From: Achromobacter seleniivolatilans | GTDB lineage: Bacteria > Pseudomonadota > Gammaproteobacteria > Burkholderiales > Burkholderiaceae_B | Direction of reading: 5' to 3' | Length of the DNA stretch: 64,000 bases | Assembly (NCBI RefSeq): GCF_030864005.1 | Contig: NZ_CP132976.1 | Location: forward strand, 5,332,001 to 5,396,000 | Shown here: in pieces, positions 8,535 through 17,504 of the stretch | Position numbering within the stretch: position 1 is the first letter of the stretch | How the letters are laid out: each line of letters opens with the position of its first letter | The notes under the pieces: generated by a model | Seen by the model: the letters and a program-made list of their open reading frames with translations, nothing else | Told to the model about the DNA's origin: nothing | The model's database searches: none | Position numbers and translations under genes: made by a program

Positions 8535-9139
8535 CAGCGGGCCTCTATGTCATTTCGAGCGATTGGCTTGGCTGCCTCTGTTCCTGCAGAACGGCCGGCG
8601 TCGGGATTGGAAACAGTGGCTGCGATGGACGGTGATCTACCCGCGGCCTGAACGTTTGCGGTTCGGTGTGAGAAGGGGACATGCACGGGAACGAGCGTGC
8701 CGGCTCGAATGGCGCTGAGCTTCGCCTGGATCTTGGTCGCATACGCTACTCGCTTGGCCGGGGTGGCCGCGTTGTACGCGCCGACCGCGTCCCACGTCAC
8801 GCCCAGTCGGTCGAAGTTCTCGGCCAGAATCCAGGCGCCCACATACGCGGAAACGCACGGGTTAAAGAGATCCTGTTTGGACACGCCGAATCGCTGTAGG
8901 CGTTCAAGATGGATGCTGTTGATTTGCGCGAGGCCGTAATCGCACGAAGCGTTGGCATTGGCGCAATTGACGGCTTCGGCCCGCCCGGCCGATTCCTGCA
9001 TCACGATGGCTTGCAGGAGTTGAACGTCAATTCGGTGGTAGGCAGCGGCGGCGGCAATGCAATCGGCGTGCGCCTGGGAAGACAGCACGGTCCACATCGC
9101 AATGGCTGCGGCGAATCGATACCGGGGTTGGAGCTGCAC
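8534..9139 (-). CDS. virB1: VirB1-like lytic transglycosylase, first gene of the virB operon
   Basis: VirB1 enzymes open the peptidoglycan locally so that the secretion channel can be built. The start is a GTG at 9139 with AAGGTG at good distance. The 201-residue protein has a signal peptide (FAAAIAMWTVLSSQAHA) and a soluble lytic transglycosylase fold. The catalytic Glu lies in AIVMQESAGR, followed by DYGLAQINSIH and a VGAYNAATPAKRVAYA block, all typical SLT signatures. A Pro/Ser/Ala-rich tail follows. It is the promoter-proximal gene, preceded by a terminator-like hairpin at 9155-9189. Confidence 0.9.
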   Translation of the reverse strand: MQLQPRYRFAAAIAMWTVLSSQAHADCIAAAAAYHRIDVQLLQAIVMQESAGRAEAVNCANANASCDYGLAQINSIHLERLQRFGVSKQDLFNPCVSAYVGAWILAENFDRLGVTWDAVGAYNAATPAKRVAYATKIQAKLSAIRAGTLVPVHVPFSHRTANVQAAGRSPSIAATVSNPDAGRSAGTEAAKPIARNDIEAR

Positions 9140-9154
9140 GTCGCACCTTGAAGG

Positions 9155-9189
9155 AAAAAAACCCCGCTAGGTGTCGAGCCCAGCGGGTA
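9155..9189 (-). terminator. Intrinsic terminator-like hairpin in the virB leader
   Basis: Read on the minus strand, CCCGCT pairs with AGCGGG across an 11-base loop and is followed at once by a run of seven T. The hairpin lies only about 20 bases upstream of the virB1 start codon and in the same direction. It would therefore stop transcription entering the virB operon, unless the promoter lies downstream of it or the hairpin is regulated. No T-run follows on the plus strand. Confidence 0.7.
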
Positions 9190-9190
9190 A

Positions 9191-9736
9191 GCCAGCGGAT
9201 CGGCAACGAGGGAAGCCGACGGCTGAACTTTCGCTTCACGCGGAGAAACTGGCACTTGGTGAATTAAAGAGAATCTAAAAGTTACGGCTGTTGCGTGCTT
9301 GTGTGAGCTTGGTTTGCGTGCTATCGCGTCGTGGGTAAACGCGCTTGTTTGAATCAACTAACAAGGCGCCCGAGTGCTTGATTTACGACTGGTTGCAATG
9401 TCGTTTGCGATTGATGTTTCTTTAAATGTGAGAAAAGAAACTAAACGCTACGAAGGGGAAGGGGCTTACCTAAAGGCCGGGCACTCAAATCGGTGCCCTC
9501 AAAAGGCGCAAATGCTTAATGGAGAAGGGCCACCGCAAAGGGGGAAGGGGAAGGCAAACGGCTTAAAGGGGCAAACCAAAGGGCTGGTGCTCGGCGCCTC
9601 TGTCGTCACGCGTTTGGGAAGCATGCGTTTGTCAATGCGTTGTACGTCGTTACGACTGCGGGCCCTCCTGTTTCAACGTTGACCTGAATGTCTACTGGCG
9701 GCGAGGCTTGTCGTATTTTCCCTCCTGCCGACACCC
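9191..9736. other. Non-coding divergent region between virB and relaxase operons; candidate promoter/oriT region
   Basis: No convincing gene is present. The region holds a hairpin, GGGCAC at 9479-9484 pairing with GTGCCC at 9493-9498, and several G-rich tracts on the plus strand: AAGGGGAAGGGG at 9453-9464 and a GGGGGAAGGGGAAGG block near 9540, with further GGGG and GGG runs within 50 bases. It is AT-richer around 9260-9430. Origins of transfer often sit next to the relaxase gene, so this is the best place for oriT and for the promoters of both operons, but no nick site can be identified by eye. Confidence 0.4.
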
Positions 9737-10234
9737 ATGAACTACCTCAGGCATTCCACCGCTCGCCCTACCTGGCCGCCACAGGCGATGCCTTTGCCAG
9801 ATAAGGCAAAAGCGGAGATGCAGCGAGAACTTGGTCGCGTGTGCAGTGGACCGCAGCGCGCCGTCGCGTTGATCTGGCTCGGACGCTTCGACGGGTGGCA
9901 AACCGCCACTGGTGGGGAGGGCGGTGCTGAGCTCTACGACATGGCGTGCCAGCAACTGAAGCGCCTTCCTGGCCCGTTTAGCAGCCCGATCTGCTTTGTC
10001 GAATGGCTGGTTGACCTTCCGTGTACGCGCTGGCGGGCGGCCACCATCGACTCAAAGAGCCAATGGGACCCTCTCGCTGAACGCTTTACCGACTTCCAAG
10101 CCGCGTCGGTCACGCTCGTCGTGGTGTATGCGTCGGAGGTGGGTGCGGACGCTTGGCGCAGCTATGTTCGGGGCTACTTGGCGGCGGCACTGGTTCAGTT
10201 TGAGAGTGCAGACCGTGCTGACGACCGAGTCTGA
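9737..10234 (+). CDS. Hypothetical protein upstream of the relaxase
   Basis: I do not recognise this 165-residue protein. It has no signal peptide or membrane segment and looks like a compact soluble protein with conserved-looking hydrophobic/Trp positions (VALIWLGRFDGWQTA, ICFVEWLVDLP). The 3' end overlaps the predicted start of the MobH relaxase, so the two are likely co-transcribed and coupled. Position suggests a role in DNA processing or regulation of transfer, which is inference only. Confidence 0.6.
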   Translation: MNYLRHSTARPTWPPQAMPLPDKAKAEMQRELGRVCSGPQRAVALIWLGRFDGWQTATGGEGGAELYDMACQQLKRLPGPFSSPICFVEWLVDLPCTRWRAATIDSKSQWDPLAERFTDFQAASVTLVVVYASEVGADAWRSYVRGYLAAALVQFESADRADDRV

Positions 10235-12308
10235 CCTGGTACTGCTCGCGTGCGCTGGAGCAGCCGCCGGTGCGTTATGGTGGCTGCGAAGGCCGCCACG
10301 CTCGAAAGCAGATGCTGGTGACCATCCCGCAGTCGAATCTGCGCGCCACCCGGCGCCCAGCTCGCGACACCTGGAGGTAATGCCCGCGCGGCGCTTGTTC
10401 GACGTTGTAGGGGCGGCGCCCTTGCTGGAACAAATCCGCCAGCGCATGGGCTTCACGCCTGAAAACTTCTCGCGGGACGTGCAACCGCTGCTGGACGCAT
10501 TCGCGGAGTTCGTCCAGTTGTTGCCCGCGTCCGAATCGCATCATCATGCGCAACCCGGCGGTCTCTTGGTGCATCTGCTTGAGGTTGCCGCGCACGCGCT
10601 GCACTTTCGCGATGCCTACAAACTACCTATGGGTGTGGCGCCAGAAGAGCAGACACGGCTCGCCGCTAGGTACACCTACGCGGTGCTAGTTGCGAGCTTG
10701 TTGCACGACATCGGTAAGCCGGTCACGGACGTCTTGGTCCAAGTGCATACGGCGGCGGGATCTGCAAAGCCGTGGGTGCCGTTGGGCGGCACGATGCAGG
10801 AGCAGGGCGGCGAATGGTATGTAGTTCATTTCCCGGACCATAAGGACTATCGCAAGCATGAGCGCCTGAGCTTGCCGTTGTTGCGCACACTGGCCCCTGG
10901 GCAGGCGTTAGCCTGGATCGGGGAGCATCCTCCGCTCATGGAAGAGCTTTTTGACTACCTCGGTGGAGAGCAGCGGAAGGGCGTGATTGGTGAGCTTGTT
11001 GGCCGAGCGGACAAACAGTCTGTGGCAAGCAACCTGGCCACTGGTCCAAGAACTCGTTTTGCGAGCGCTAGGGCGGTCCCGCTGATCGAGCGCCTTATGG
11101 CGGGACTTCGCCGCGTCTTGGCCGAGGGGTCCGTATCCTTGAATCGGGCTGGCGCAGTTGGTTTTTGCGATGGCGAATCGCTCTGGTGCGTTTCTGGATC
11201 AATTGCCAAGCTGGTCAGAGATCATCTGGCGCAAACTGAGCAGCGCAGACCTGGCGCTGCAGGGGTTCCTGAGGACAACTCGCGTTTGTTCGACACATGG
11301 CAGGAGTATGGCGCAGCAATATCTAACGAGGCTGGCGCAGCCATCTGGACGATAAAAATTGTCATTGGCACGTGGTCCCAGCGGCTTACCGTGCTCAGAT
11401 TTCCTCTCTTCATATTGTTCCAGGACTCATCTCATTACCCAGCAGCATTACCGCCTGGTGCAATTTCCGTGGTCGACGCAAAAGCCGGAGCCAACGCGGG
11501 CGGATTGGAGCGAAACGGCGAGTTGCCTTCGGCGTCCGAGCCGGCGACTCTGCGGGCCGACCTTGAGCCCACGCCGGCGGAAGTGGCGAACGACGGATTC
11601 CCCGAGGATTTCGCGCTCGCGACCTCGGGCGAGCCCGAAGCGGTCCCCTGCGTCGTGGATCTCCCACCCATTGGGGATCATGAGCCAGACGAATTAGGAT
11701 TGGTGCAGGAAGGTCATATGTTGACGGATACCAATCCTCTTGAGCTAGACGACGGCTACCTTGACGCTGTCGATAGCGCACTGCCGGAGCTGGTGCAGCC
11801 CATTGAAGTTGAAGCACCCCAATTGATGAGTGCGCCAATGGCGCCGCGTGTCAGGGCTGCGCCAGCCGCCTCAGTGCTGCCCGCCATGCCAGCGAAAAAG
11901 GCAAATGTTGAGCGATTCATGGCTTGGATTCAGATGGGCGTTAGCGCTGGATCGCTACCGTACAACGAGGCGAACGCAGCGGTGCACTTCTGCGATGAGG
12001 GCATGCTGCTCGTCTCTCCGAAGATCTTCAAGGATTACGCGGACAACTTCGAGACCAGGATTGACCTGCCAGCGCCAGCAGATGGCGGAGCGAGCAAGGA
12101 GCGATGGCGCGTACTGCAACAGCAGTTTCAGAAATCCGACTACGCGCAGAAGAGCGCAGCCGGCTCATTCTTACATCGGTACAACGTGAGCGGACCAGGC
12201 GGAAAACAGTTAACCGGCATCCTGGTGGCCGGGCCCGAGCGCTTCTTTCAACCAGTCCCATCACCTAACCAATTGTTGAAGCCGGCTTCCACGGGGCCGA
12301 GCGCTTAA
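10206..12308 (+). CDS. traI: MobH-family relaxase (TraI_2 domain with HD motif)
   Basis: MobH relaxases nick DNA at oriT and start conjugative transfer of ICEs and some plasmids. With the GTG at 10206 the product is 700 residues; the frame is open to 9996, but the upstream part is an antisense-like Arg-rich reading of the previous gene. The N-terminus has a membrane-like stretch (LVLLACAGAAAGALWWL). The family signature follows: three His at 112-114 in ESHHHAQPGGLLVHLLEVA, then LLHDIGKP at 165-172, an HD metal site. The C-terminal third carries a winged-helix-like TraI_2_C region (FMAWIQMGVSAG to EGMLLVSPKIFKDY). The coupling protein starts three bases after the stop. The exact start is uncertain. 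Confidence 0.9.
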   Translation: MQTVLTTESDLVLLACAGAAAGALWWLRRPPRSKADAGDHPAVESARHPAPSSRHLEVMPARRLFDVVGAAPLLEQIRQRMGFTPENFSRDVQPLLDAFAEFVQLLPASESHHHAQPGGLLVHLLEVAAHALHFRDAYKLPMGVAPEEQTRLAARYTYAVLVASLLHDIGKPVTDVLVQVHTAAGSAKPWVPLGGTMQEQGGEWYVVHFPDHKDYRKHERLSLPLLRTLAPGQALAWIGEHPPLMEELFDYLGGEQRKGVIGELVGRADKQSVASNLATGPRTRFASARAVPLIERLMAGLRRVLAEGSVSLNRAGAVGFCDGESLWCVSGSIAKLVRDHLAQTEQRRPGAAGVPEDNSRLFDTWQEYGAAISNEAGAAIWTIKIVIGTWSQRLTVLRFPLFILFQDSSHYPAALPPGAISVVDAKAGANAGGLERNGELPSASEPATLRADLEPTPAEVANDGFPEDFALATSGEPEAVPCVVDLPPIGDHEPDELGLVQEGHMLTDTNPLELDDGYLDAVDSALPELVQPIEVEAPQLMSAPMAPRVRAAPAASVLPAMPAKKANVERFMAWIQMGVSAGSLPYNEANAAVHFCDEGMLLVSPKIFKDYADNFETRIDLPAPADGGASKERWRVLQQQFQKSDYAQKSAAGSFLHRYNVSGPGGKQLTGILVAGPERFFQPVPSPNQLLKPASTGPSA

Positions 12309-12310
12309 TC

Positions 12311-14428
12311 ATGGCACATCCATACGAAAACCTGTTCCGGCGACCGTATGAAGCGGTTTCTTCAATCGCCGCTCTTGCATCCGTCGGCGCCCTATGGATT
12401 TACCAGGGTCTTTTCCTTGTCACGCCTGCCACGGGAGGGATACTAAGCGCAGGTCTGCTCTCGCTCGCGGCGATCAGAGCTCGGCAGGCGAGGCGCCTAA
12501 TCCGCTTTCAACGCAATCTGCGACGGTTGCCGACGTACTCGCTAACTGCCAATGAGATACCTTGTTCGTCGAGGGAGTTGTTTCTAGGAAAGGGCTTCTA
12601 TTGGACGCAAGAGCACACGCAGCGGCTTCACATTGCTCGCCTCCCTCAGTACAAGCACCTGACTGCGAGGAATGAGCTGTACCAGTGGGCCCGTCGAGTG
12701 GAGCGCCAGCATCCCGGATGGCTTGCGAATCTGCTCAGAAGGGACGCGTGGTGGAACCCGGCCAAACCGCTGCCTCCGGTAGGCGGAGACCCTGCAATTC
12801 ACGGCGTAGAGCCCGACGAGCGGGATATGTGGTCCAGCCTTGGCGAGCGAGTCGGCCACACGTTGGTGCTTGGAACAACGCGCGTGGGCAAGACTCGGCT
12901 ATGTGAACTGTTGGTCACGCAGGATATCCGCCGCGGCGACGTCGTCGTGGTTTTTGATCCCAAAGGGGATGTCGAGCTACTCCTTCGAATGTATGCAGAG
13001 GCGTGCCGTGCAGGCCGGGAGAAGGATTTCCACTTCTTCCATTTGGGCTACCCCGATGCGTCATCGAGGTATTCGCCCATCGCGACGTTCTCGCGGATTA
13101 CCGAAGTGGCGACTCGGCTTGCTGGGCAATTGCCCTCGGAGGGCCAGGCTGCGGCGTTCAGAGAGTTCGTGTGGCGTTATATCAACGTGATGGCGCGCGC
13201 GATGGTCGCGCTTGGAATGAAGCCCAGCTACGAGGTCATCTACCAGAACGCCGTCAACATTGACGACCTCTGTCTGAAGTACTTCGAATACTGGCTCGAC
13301 CGAGACCATTCCGGCTGGCGTGACGAGATGTCGGAGCCGGACAAGCAGCTCCAAGCGCAGGCTCAAAAGACAGGGCGGGCGATGTACCCGTTGCAGATTC
13401 TGAAGCTGATTCGGGATAAGGGCTGGCATGACCAGATTGCGGATGGTCTCGCCAGCGTTCTTACGAATGATCGTTCGTATTTCGAGAAGCTGGTTTCTTC
13501 CCTGTATCCACTACTGGAGAAGCTAACAACTGGGCCAGTTTCGAAGCTGTTGTCGCCGGACTATTCCGATCCTACGGATCCCCGCACGGTGTTCGACTGG
13601 CAGAAGGTCATCGACACGGGAGGCATTGTGTATGTGGGCCTAGACGCCTTGAGCGATTTCGAGGTCGCTGGTGCAGTCGGCAATTCGATGTTCGCAGATC
13701 TGACATCAACGGCTGGGCGCCTTTACAAGTTTGGGTCGGGATACGGGCAGACGACGCCTGGCAAAAAGCGCAACGTGTGCATTCACGCCGACGAGTTCAA
13801 TGAGCTTGTCGGCGACGAGTTCATTCCCATGGTGAACAAGGCAGGCGGTGCCGGCTACCAGGTGACCGCGTACACCCAGACCGGTTCGGACGTCGAGTCT
13901 CGAATTGGCTCGAAGGCCAAGGCAGATCAGATCTTCGGCAACTTCAACACGCTGGTGATGATGCGCGTGAAAAACCTGCCAACAGCTGAAATTCTCACCG
14001 ATCAACTGCCGAAGGTGCAGGTGTATACGCGCCAACTGGACTCCGCAACTGGGGATGGGACAGACGACGGCGTAACGGATTTCACGTCTCGGACGCAAGA
14101 TAAGTACTCGGCGCGTGAGGTGGCGTTGGTTGATCCCTCGGACCTGGTGCAGCTACCCAAGGGGCAAGCGTTCGCGCTCATTGAGGGCGGCCAGTTGGTC
14201 AAACTGCGTTTGCCGTTGGCAAGCAAAGACGCAGATCCGCTGATGCCAACGGGCTTAGCCGCCGTCGTCAAAAGTATGCGCTCGACGTACCAGGCATACG
14301 CGGACGCCGCGGACGCGGGCCGCGTCATCGGCATGCAGGACTTTGAAGGCTCTTCTTCAAACGATCTGCAGCGAACTGGTGGGGTGTCGTCCAATGTGAC
14401 AGTGGAGGGGGCCGGCCGTGGCTTCTAG
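12311..14428 (+). CDS. traD: TraD/VirD4-family conjugative coupling protein
   Basis: Coupling proteins are DNA-pumping ATPases that deliver the relaxase-DNA complex to the secretion channel. The 705-residue protein has two N-terminal membrane segments (about 22-58), Walker A GTTRVGKT at 188-195, Walker B in VVVVFDPKGD shortly after, and a second conserved ATPase block around HADEFNELVGDEF. The order relaxase, coupling protein, DUF4400-like protein matches the SXT/TOL-type ICE coupling factor group (TIGR03743). It overlaps the next gene by 11 bases. Confidence 0.92.
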   Translation: MAHPYENLFRRPYEAVSSIAALASVGALWIYQGLFLVTPATGGILSAGLLSLAAIRARQARRLIRFQRNLRRLPTYSLTANEIPCSSRELFLGKGFYWTQEHTQRLHIARLPQYKHLTARNELYQWARRVERQHPGWLANLLRRDAWWNPAKPLPPVGGDPAIHGVEPDERDMWSSLGERVGHTLVLGTTRVGKTRLCELLVTQDIRRGDVVVVFDPKGDVELLLRMYAEACRAGREKDFHFFHLGYPDASSRYSPIATFSRITEVATRLAGQLPSEGQAAAFREFVWRYINVMARAMVALGMKPSYEVIYQNAVNIDDLCLKYFEYWLDRDHSGWRDEMSEPDKQLQAQAQKTGRAMYPLQILKLIRDKGWHDQIADGLASVLTNDRSYFEKLVSSLYPLLEKLTTGPVSKLLSPDYSDPTDPRTVFDWQKVIDTGGIVYVGLDALSDFEVAGAVGNSMFADLTSTAGRLYKFGSGYGQTTPGKKRNVCIHADEFNELVGDEFIPMVNKAGGAGYQVTAYTQTGSDVESRIGSKAKADQIFGNFNTLVMMRVKNLPTAEILTDQLPKVQVYTRQLDSATGDGTDDGVTDFTSRTQDKYSAREVALVDPSDLVQLPKGQAFALIEGGQLVKLRLPLASKDADPLMPTGLAAVVKSMRSTYQAYADAADAGRVIGMQDFEGSSSNDLQRTGGVSSNVTVEGAGRGF

Positions 14429-15116
14429 GGACAAAGCTTCCGGGGAGGATGCTGTTCGAGGATTCTTCTGGCCGATACACGCCGCGCTTCATTTTTCCGT
14501 TTGGCTCATCGTGGTGATGTTCCTGTCCGTTGTGGCATCCCTTACGGTTGCCGCCGGCTTCCAGACCGACCGGGCCCCGTCAAAGTATATGAGCGACCTG
14601 GTCGAACACTATCTCGACCAAGCGCCCAATAGAAGGGTTGCTGACGATGTAGCGGGCATATCTCGGGCTTTGGTGTTTGGCTGGCCCGGGGTGGCGGCGG
14701 CGTTGTCTGACGAGACCAGTACCTCCCCGCCCAGTCTCCTGGGAGGCGCTGTGCAGAGGTCGACCCGAGGACAGGGGCGCGAGCTAGTTCTCGTAACTAT
14801 GCATGCTGTGGAGCTGCTTGGTGTGCGGTTGCTGTTGCTTTTTAGCGCGCTGCCGGCGCTGGCCCTGCTGCTAGCGCTCGCTCTGACGGATGGCCTGGTG
14901 GCGCGTTATGTGCGGCGGGAATGCGGGGGGCATGAATCGGCAACACGACACACACGCGCCAAGCGTCTGCTGAATCGGGGAATCATTCCGATGGTGGCGG
15001 TGGTATGGCTCATCGTGCCGGCACCGATGTCCCTGGCCATGTTCTTCCTTCCCGTTGCAGCGGGAGGAGCAGTCCTCGTTTGGGTCATGGCCAAGTACTT
15101 TAAGAAGTATCTATAA
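14418..15116 (+). CDS. ICE membrane protein of the DUF4400 / TIGR03747 type
   Basis: The 232-residue protein begins inside the end of traD. It has an N-terminal membrane segment (FSVWLIVVMFLSVVASLTVA), a central soluble loop, and two or three more segments in the C-terminal half (LLLLFSALPALALLLALAL, MVAVVWLIVPAPMSLAMFF, PVAAGGAVLVWVMA). This topology and the position directly after a TraD coupling protein match the integrating conjugative element membrane protein family. Its molecular role in transfer is not established. Confidence 0.75.
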   Translation: MASRDKASGEDAVRGFFWPIHAALHFSVWLIVVMFLSVVASLTVAAGFQTDRAPSKYMSDLVEHYLDQAPNRRVADDVAGISRALVFGWPGVAAALSDETSTSPPSLLGGAVQRSTRGQGRELVLVTMHAVELLGVRLLLLFSALPALALLLALALTDGLVARYVRRECGGHESATRHTRAKRLLNRGIIPMVAVVWLIVPAPMSLAMFFLPVAAGGAVLVWVMAKYFKKYL

Positions 15117-15149
15117 GTCAAAAACGCCTATGGCGGTCAGGACGAATTA

Positions 15150-15704
15150 ATGAAAGAAATCATGAGCGTTGCTGTCGGTCAGGTTTTTCTATGTATCGAA
15201 GGCCGACCGAGCAGTCATCATGTCGAAATTCGGGTGCGAGAGAGGAAGGAGAACGGCCGGCCAGGTCGCACTATCGGATTGGAAGTTGAGCGGCGGTCGG
15301 GACTCTTTGCAATTGCCATGGGCATGCTTTCCGTCGGTGGTTCCCTGCCGCCGGAGCAAGCGTTCGATCAAAACGAGACCGTCGGCACCGCGCGGAATAC
15401 GCCCCACCGCATCCCTCTGCGGCAACAGGAATGGGATCTCTTGGACGGCATGCGTTCGGTTGACGCCGGCGAGCCCCAGCGCAGTATCCAGGCCGTAAAG
15501 GCTATGCATCGCAAGCTGCAGCGCCGAATGCACATCGTTCAGCGGTGCGTGCAATTGATGGAAGTGTTGGGTGACCAGGACGCGCAACAGATCGATCTGC
15601 TCCTCACGCTCGCGGCAACGGGGCGGCCGTTGCCGTTCTCGATCCATGTAGGCCCGGCATCGACTTCAGACCAGGACGAGTCGCGTCGAGGTCTCCCACA
15701 TTGA
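15150..15704 (+). CDS. Hypothetical soluble protein at the end of the transfer module
   Basis: I do not recognise this 184-residue protein. It starts at an ATG with no strong ribosome-binding site; an ATG twelve bases downstream is an alternative. It is hydrophilic and has no clear membrane segment. A helical Arg/Gln-rich region (AMHRKLQRRMHIVQRCVQLM) could be a coiled coil. It lies 33 bases after the DUF4400-like gene and may be its last operon member. Confidence 0.45.
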   Translation: MKEIMSVAVGQVFLCIEGRPSSHHVEIRVRERKENGRPGRTIGLEVERRSGLFAIAMGMLSVGGSLPPEQAFDQNETVGTARNTPHRIPLRQQEWDLLDGMRSVDAGEPQRSIQAVKAMHRKLQRRMHIVQRCVQLMEVLGDQDAQQIDLLLTLAATGRPLPFSIHVGPASTSDQDESRRGLPH

Positions 15705-16050
15705 CAATATGAGGGGACTGACGTGAAAACGGTAGATAAGTAGGTCTCGGCAAGTATCGGGTTTCCCTTGCCAACGGCGATCAATCGTCTCTCACCGCGC
15801 CCGGTCTATAGTGGCACACTTTTTTCGCAACCTTCTTCGTCCTAGTCCCGCGCGAAATACTCGCCCCGCTGCCTACAATGCGCCGCAGCGGCGCATTTGG
15901 CCGCTGTCGACCTAAAGTACTCACTGAGCTTAGACGCCGCGCTCTGAGCGGAGCAACTTCGGAGAACTCATTGTCGAGGAGGTTATAGGGGCCTCGCACT
16001 TGTGACCTAGCACCTTGCCGTTCGAGTGTCGCCACTGCTGGCAAAGATCA
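15705..16050. other. Intergenic junction between conjugation module and metal-resistance block
   Basis: No gene is seen. The only clear structure is a perfect hairpin at 15877-15897 (AATGCGCCG, three-base loop CAG, CGGCGCATT), not followed by a T-run on either strand. This is where the conjugation genes stop and unrelated cargo begins, so it may be an old insertion boundary. Confidence 0.4.
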
Positions 16051-17205
16051 TTAGCCGCGGATGCCAAGCCATCCAGTCATCCCCACATAGATGCCCACGG
16101 CAATGATCAGCAGGCTGGAGAGATACGGCGCTCGTTGGGCAACCGCGTTAAGCCACGGCGCACGTTTGTTGACTTGGCGGACGCTTAGTGCCGCCACAGC
16201 TCCGACCGTCACTAGCGTGAGGGCCAGCCCAATCGAGAAGCACAGCACCAGGACGGCACCCAGCGCGAACTCCTTGAGTTGGAGGCATAACAAAAGCACG
16301 GTAATCGCTGCGGGGCAAGGGATCAGCCCGCCGGTTAGGCCGAACAGGGCGATCTGCCAGTTGGTCACATTCCGGTTCGTGAAACGCCGGCGGATGTCAT
16401 TGGCATGCGCTAGCTGGTGAGCATCCTGGTATCCCTCACCCGCCACATCCAGTCCTCGCATCTCTTCGTGCAGGTGGTCATGCTGATGCTCATCCGGCTC
16501 CATGAATGCGATGTCATAACTGTGGACATGCCCGCCGTGGCCCAGGGTAAGGCGCGCCATGAACTCGTGTGGTTCAGGAATGTCCTCAAACGACTCCAGA
16601 TAGCCGTTCTTCTGCGCGAAACGGAATTCGTGGCGCGCCCCATCGATCCGTTCGGTCGTCACAGAAACGTCCTGCGCTTGCCAGTTCCCGCCCCGCATGC
16701 TGGTCAATCGCCAACGCGGTGGAACGCCGTCTTCGTACACTTCTAGCGCGACTATGCCGTGCCCGGTATCAATTTCGTGCCGCTCCACCGCATGGGAATG
16801 GCCCCCATGCCCGTGGTTTTGATTGTGATCAAGGTGATGGTTGCCATGGTCCGCATTACGCTGGTCCCGCCACGTCCGCCAGAGCATCCATGCCGCGATC
16901 AGCCCGATGATCACCCCGGACGCCAGCTGGAAGTACGGCTCCAGTTCCTCCGCCGCCACTCCACGCCAAAGATACATGCCGCCCAGGCCGATCCCCCACA
17001 CGATCAGGGTGTGCGAAATGGTCGCGGTAATGCCTAGCAGCATCGCCTGCCACACCGATCCCCGGATCGCGACGATGAACGCAGCCATCATCGTCTTGGA
17101 ATGGCCGGGCTCCAGCCCGTGCAGAGCGCCCAGCAGAATGGCACTCGGAATAAACAGCCAGGCGTGCGACGAACCCTGGGCGATCAGATCAGAAAACGAC
17201 AACAT
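16051..17205 (-). CDS. rcnA: NicO/RcnA-family nickel/cobalt efflux protein
   Basis: RcnA-type proteins export Ni(II) and Co(II) across the inner membrane. The 384-residue protein begins with the family motif LGALHGLEPGHSKTMMAAF and contains a matching second-half motif, LTGGLIPCPAAITVLLL. It has about six membrane segments. Between the halves lies a long soluble loop with two His clusters (HHLDHNQNHGHGGHSH and DEHQHDHLH), likely metal-binding; this makes it longer than the E. coli protein. The repressor gene lies 11 bases upstream, so the two form an operon. Confidence 0.9.
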   Translation of the reverse strand: MLSFSDLIAQGSSHAWLFIPSAILLGALHGLEPGHSKTMMAAFIVAIRGSVWQAMLLGITATISHTLIVWGIGLGGMYLWRGVAAEELEPYFQLASGVIIGLIAAWMLWRTWRDQRNADHGNHHLDHNQNHGHGGHSHAVERHEIDTGHGIVALEVYEDGVPPRWRLTSMRGGNWQAQDVSVTTERIDGARHEFRFAQKNGYLESFEDIPEPHEFMARLTLGHGGHVHSYDIAFMEPDEHQHDHLHEEMRGLDVAGEGYQDAHQLAHANDIRRRFTNRNVTNWQIALFGLTGGLIPCPAAITVLLLCLQLKEFALGAVLVLCFSIGLALTLVTVGAVAALSVRQVNKRAPWLNAVAQRAPYLSSLLIIAVGIYVGMTGWLGIRG

Positions 17206-17216
17206 GGATAGCGTTC

Positions 17217-17495
17217 TTAGAGGTATTTGGTTATTTCTTTGAACTCGTCGATCGCGCGCTGCCTATCCGCGTCCAGCTCGCCTACCGCATCCTGTAGGCA
17301 GTGGTCGATATGGTCTTGAATGAGGATCTTCTTGGCCTGGGAAATGGCACGCTCGACCGCGTGCAGCTGCTGAGCCAGCTCAAGGCAGGGGCGGTGTTCT
17401 TCCATCATCGACAGAATGCTGCGCAAATGCCCTTCCGCCCGCTTGAGACGTTTGGCTACGGCGTCGTGATGATGGTGGGGATCTGGTTTAGTCAT
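17217..17495 (-). CDS. CsoR/RcnR-family metal-sensing repressor
   Basis: This all-helical DNA-binding repressor of 92 residues starts at the ATG at 17495; the open frame extends upstream but runs through the operator. Family features are the KRLKRAEGHLRSI block and HxxCxELAQQLHAVERA. The candidate metal ligands are Cys37, His62 and Cys66 plus an N-terminal HHHH at 7-10. E. coli RcnR uses a His-Cys-His-His set, so this pattern is closer to CsoR or the nickel sensor InrS. The neighbouring NicO exporter argues for Ni/Co sensing. The G/C-rich palindrome just upstream is the expected operator. Confidence 0.88.
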   Translation of the reverse strand: MTKPDPHHHHDAVAKRLKRAEGHLRSILSMMEEHRPCLELAQQLHAVERAISQAKKILIQDHIDHCLQDAVGELDADRQRAIDEFKEITKYL

Positions 17496-17504
17496 GCGGA
17501 AATC

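Noticed and set aside
9374..9682. Plus-strand open frame of 102 codons in the divergent tra region
   Set aside because: Composition follows the G-rich tracts, no ribosome-binding site or family feature is visible, and it covers the hairpin and likely oriT area.
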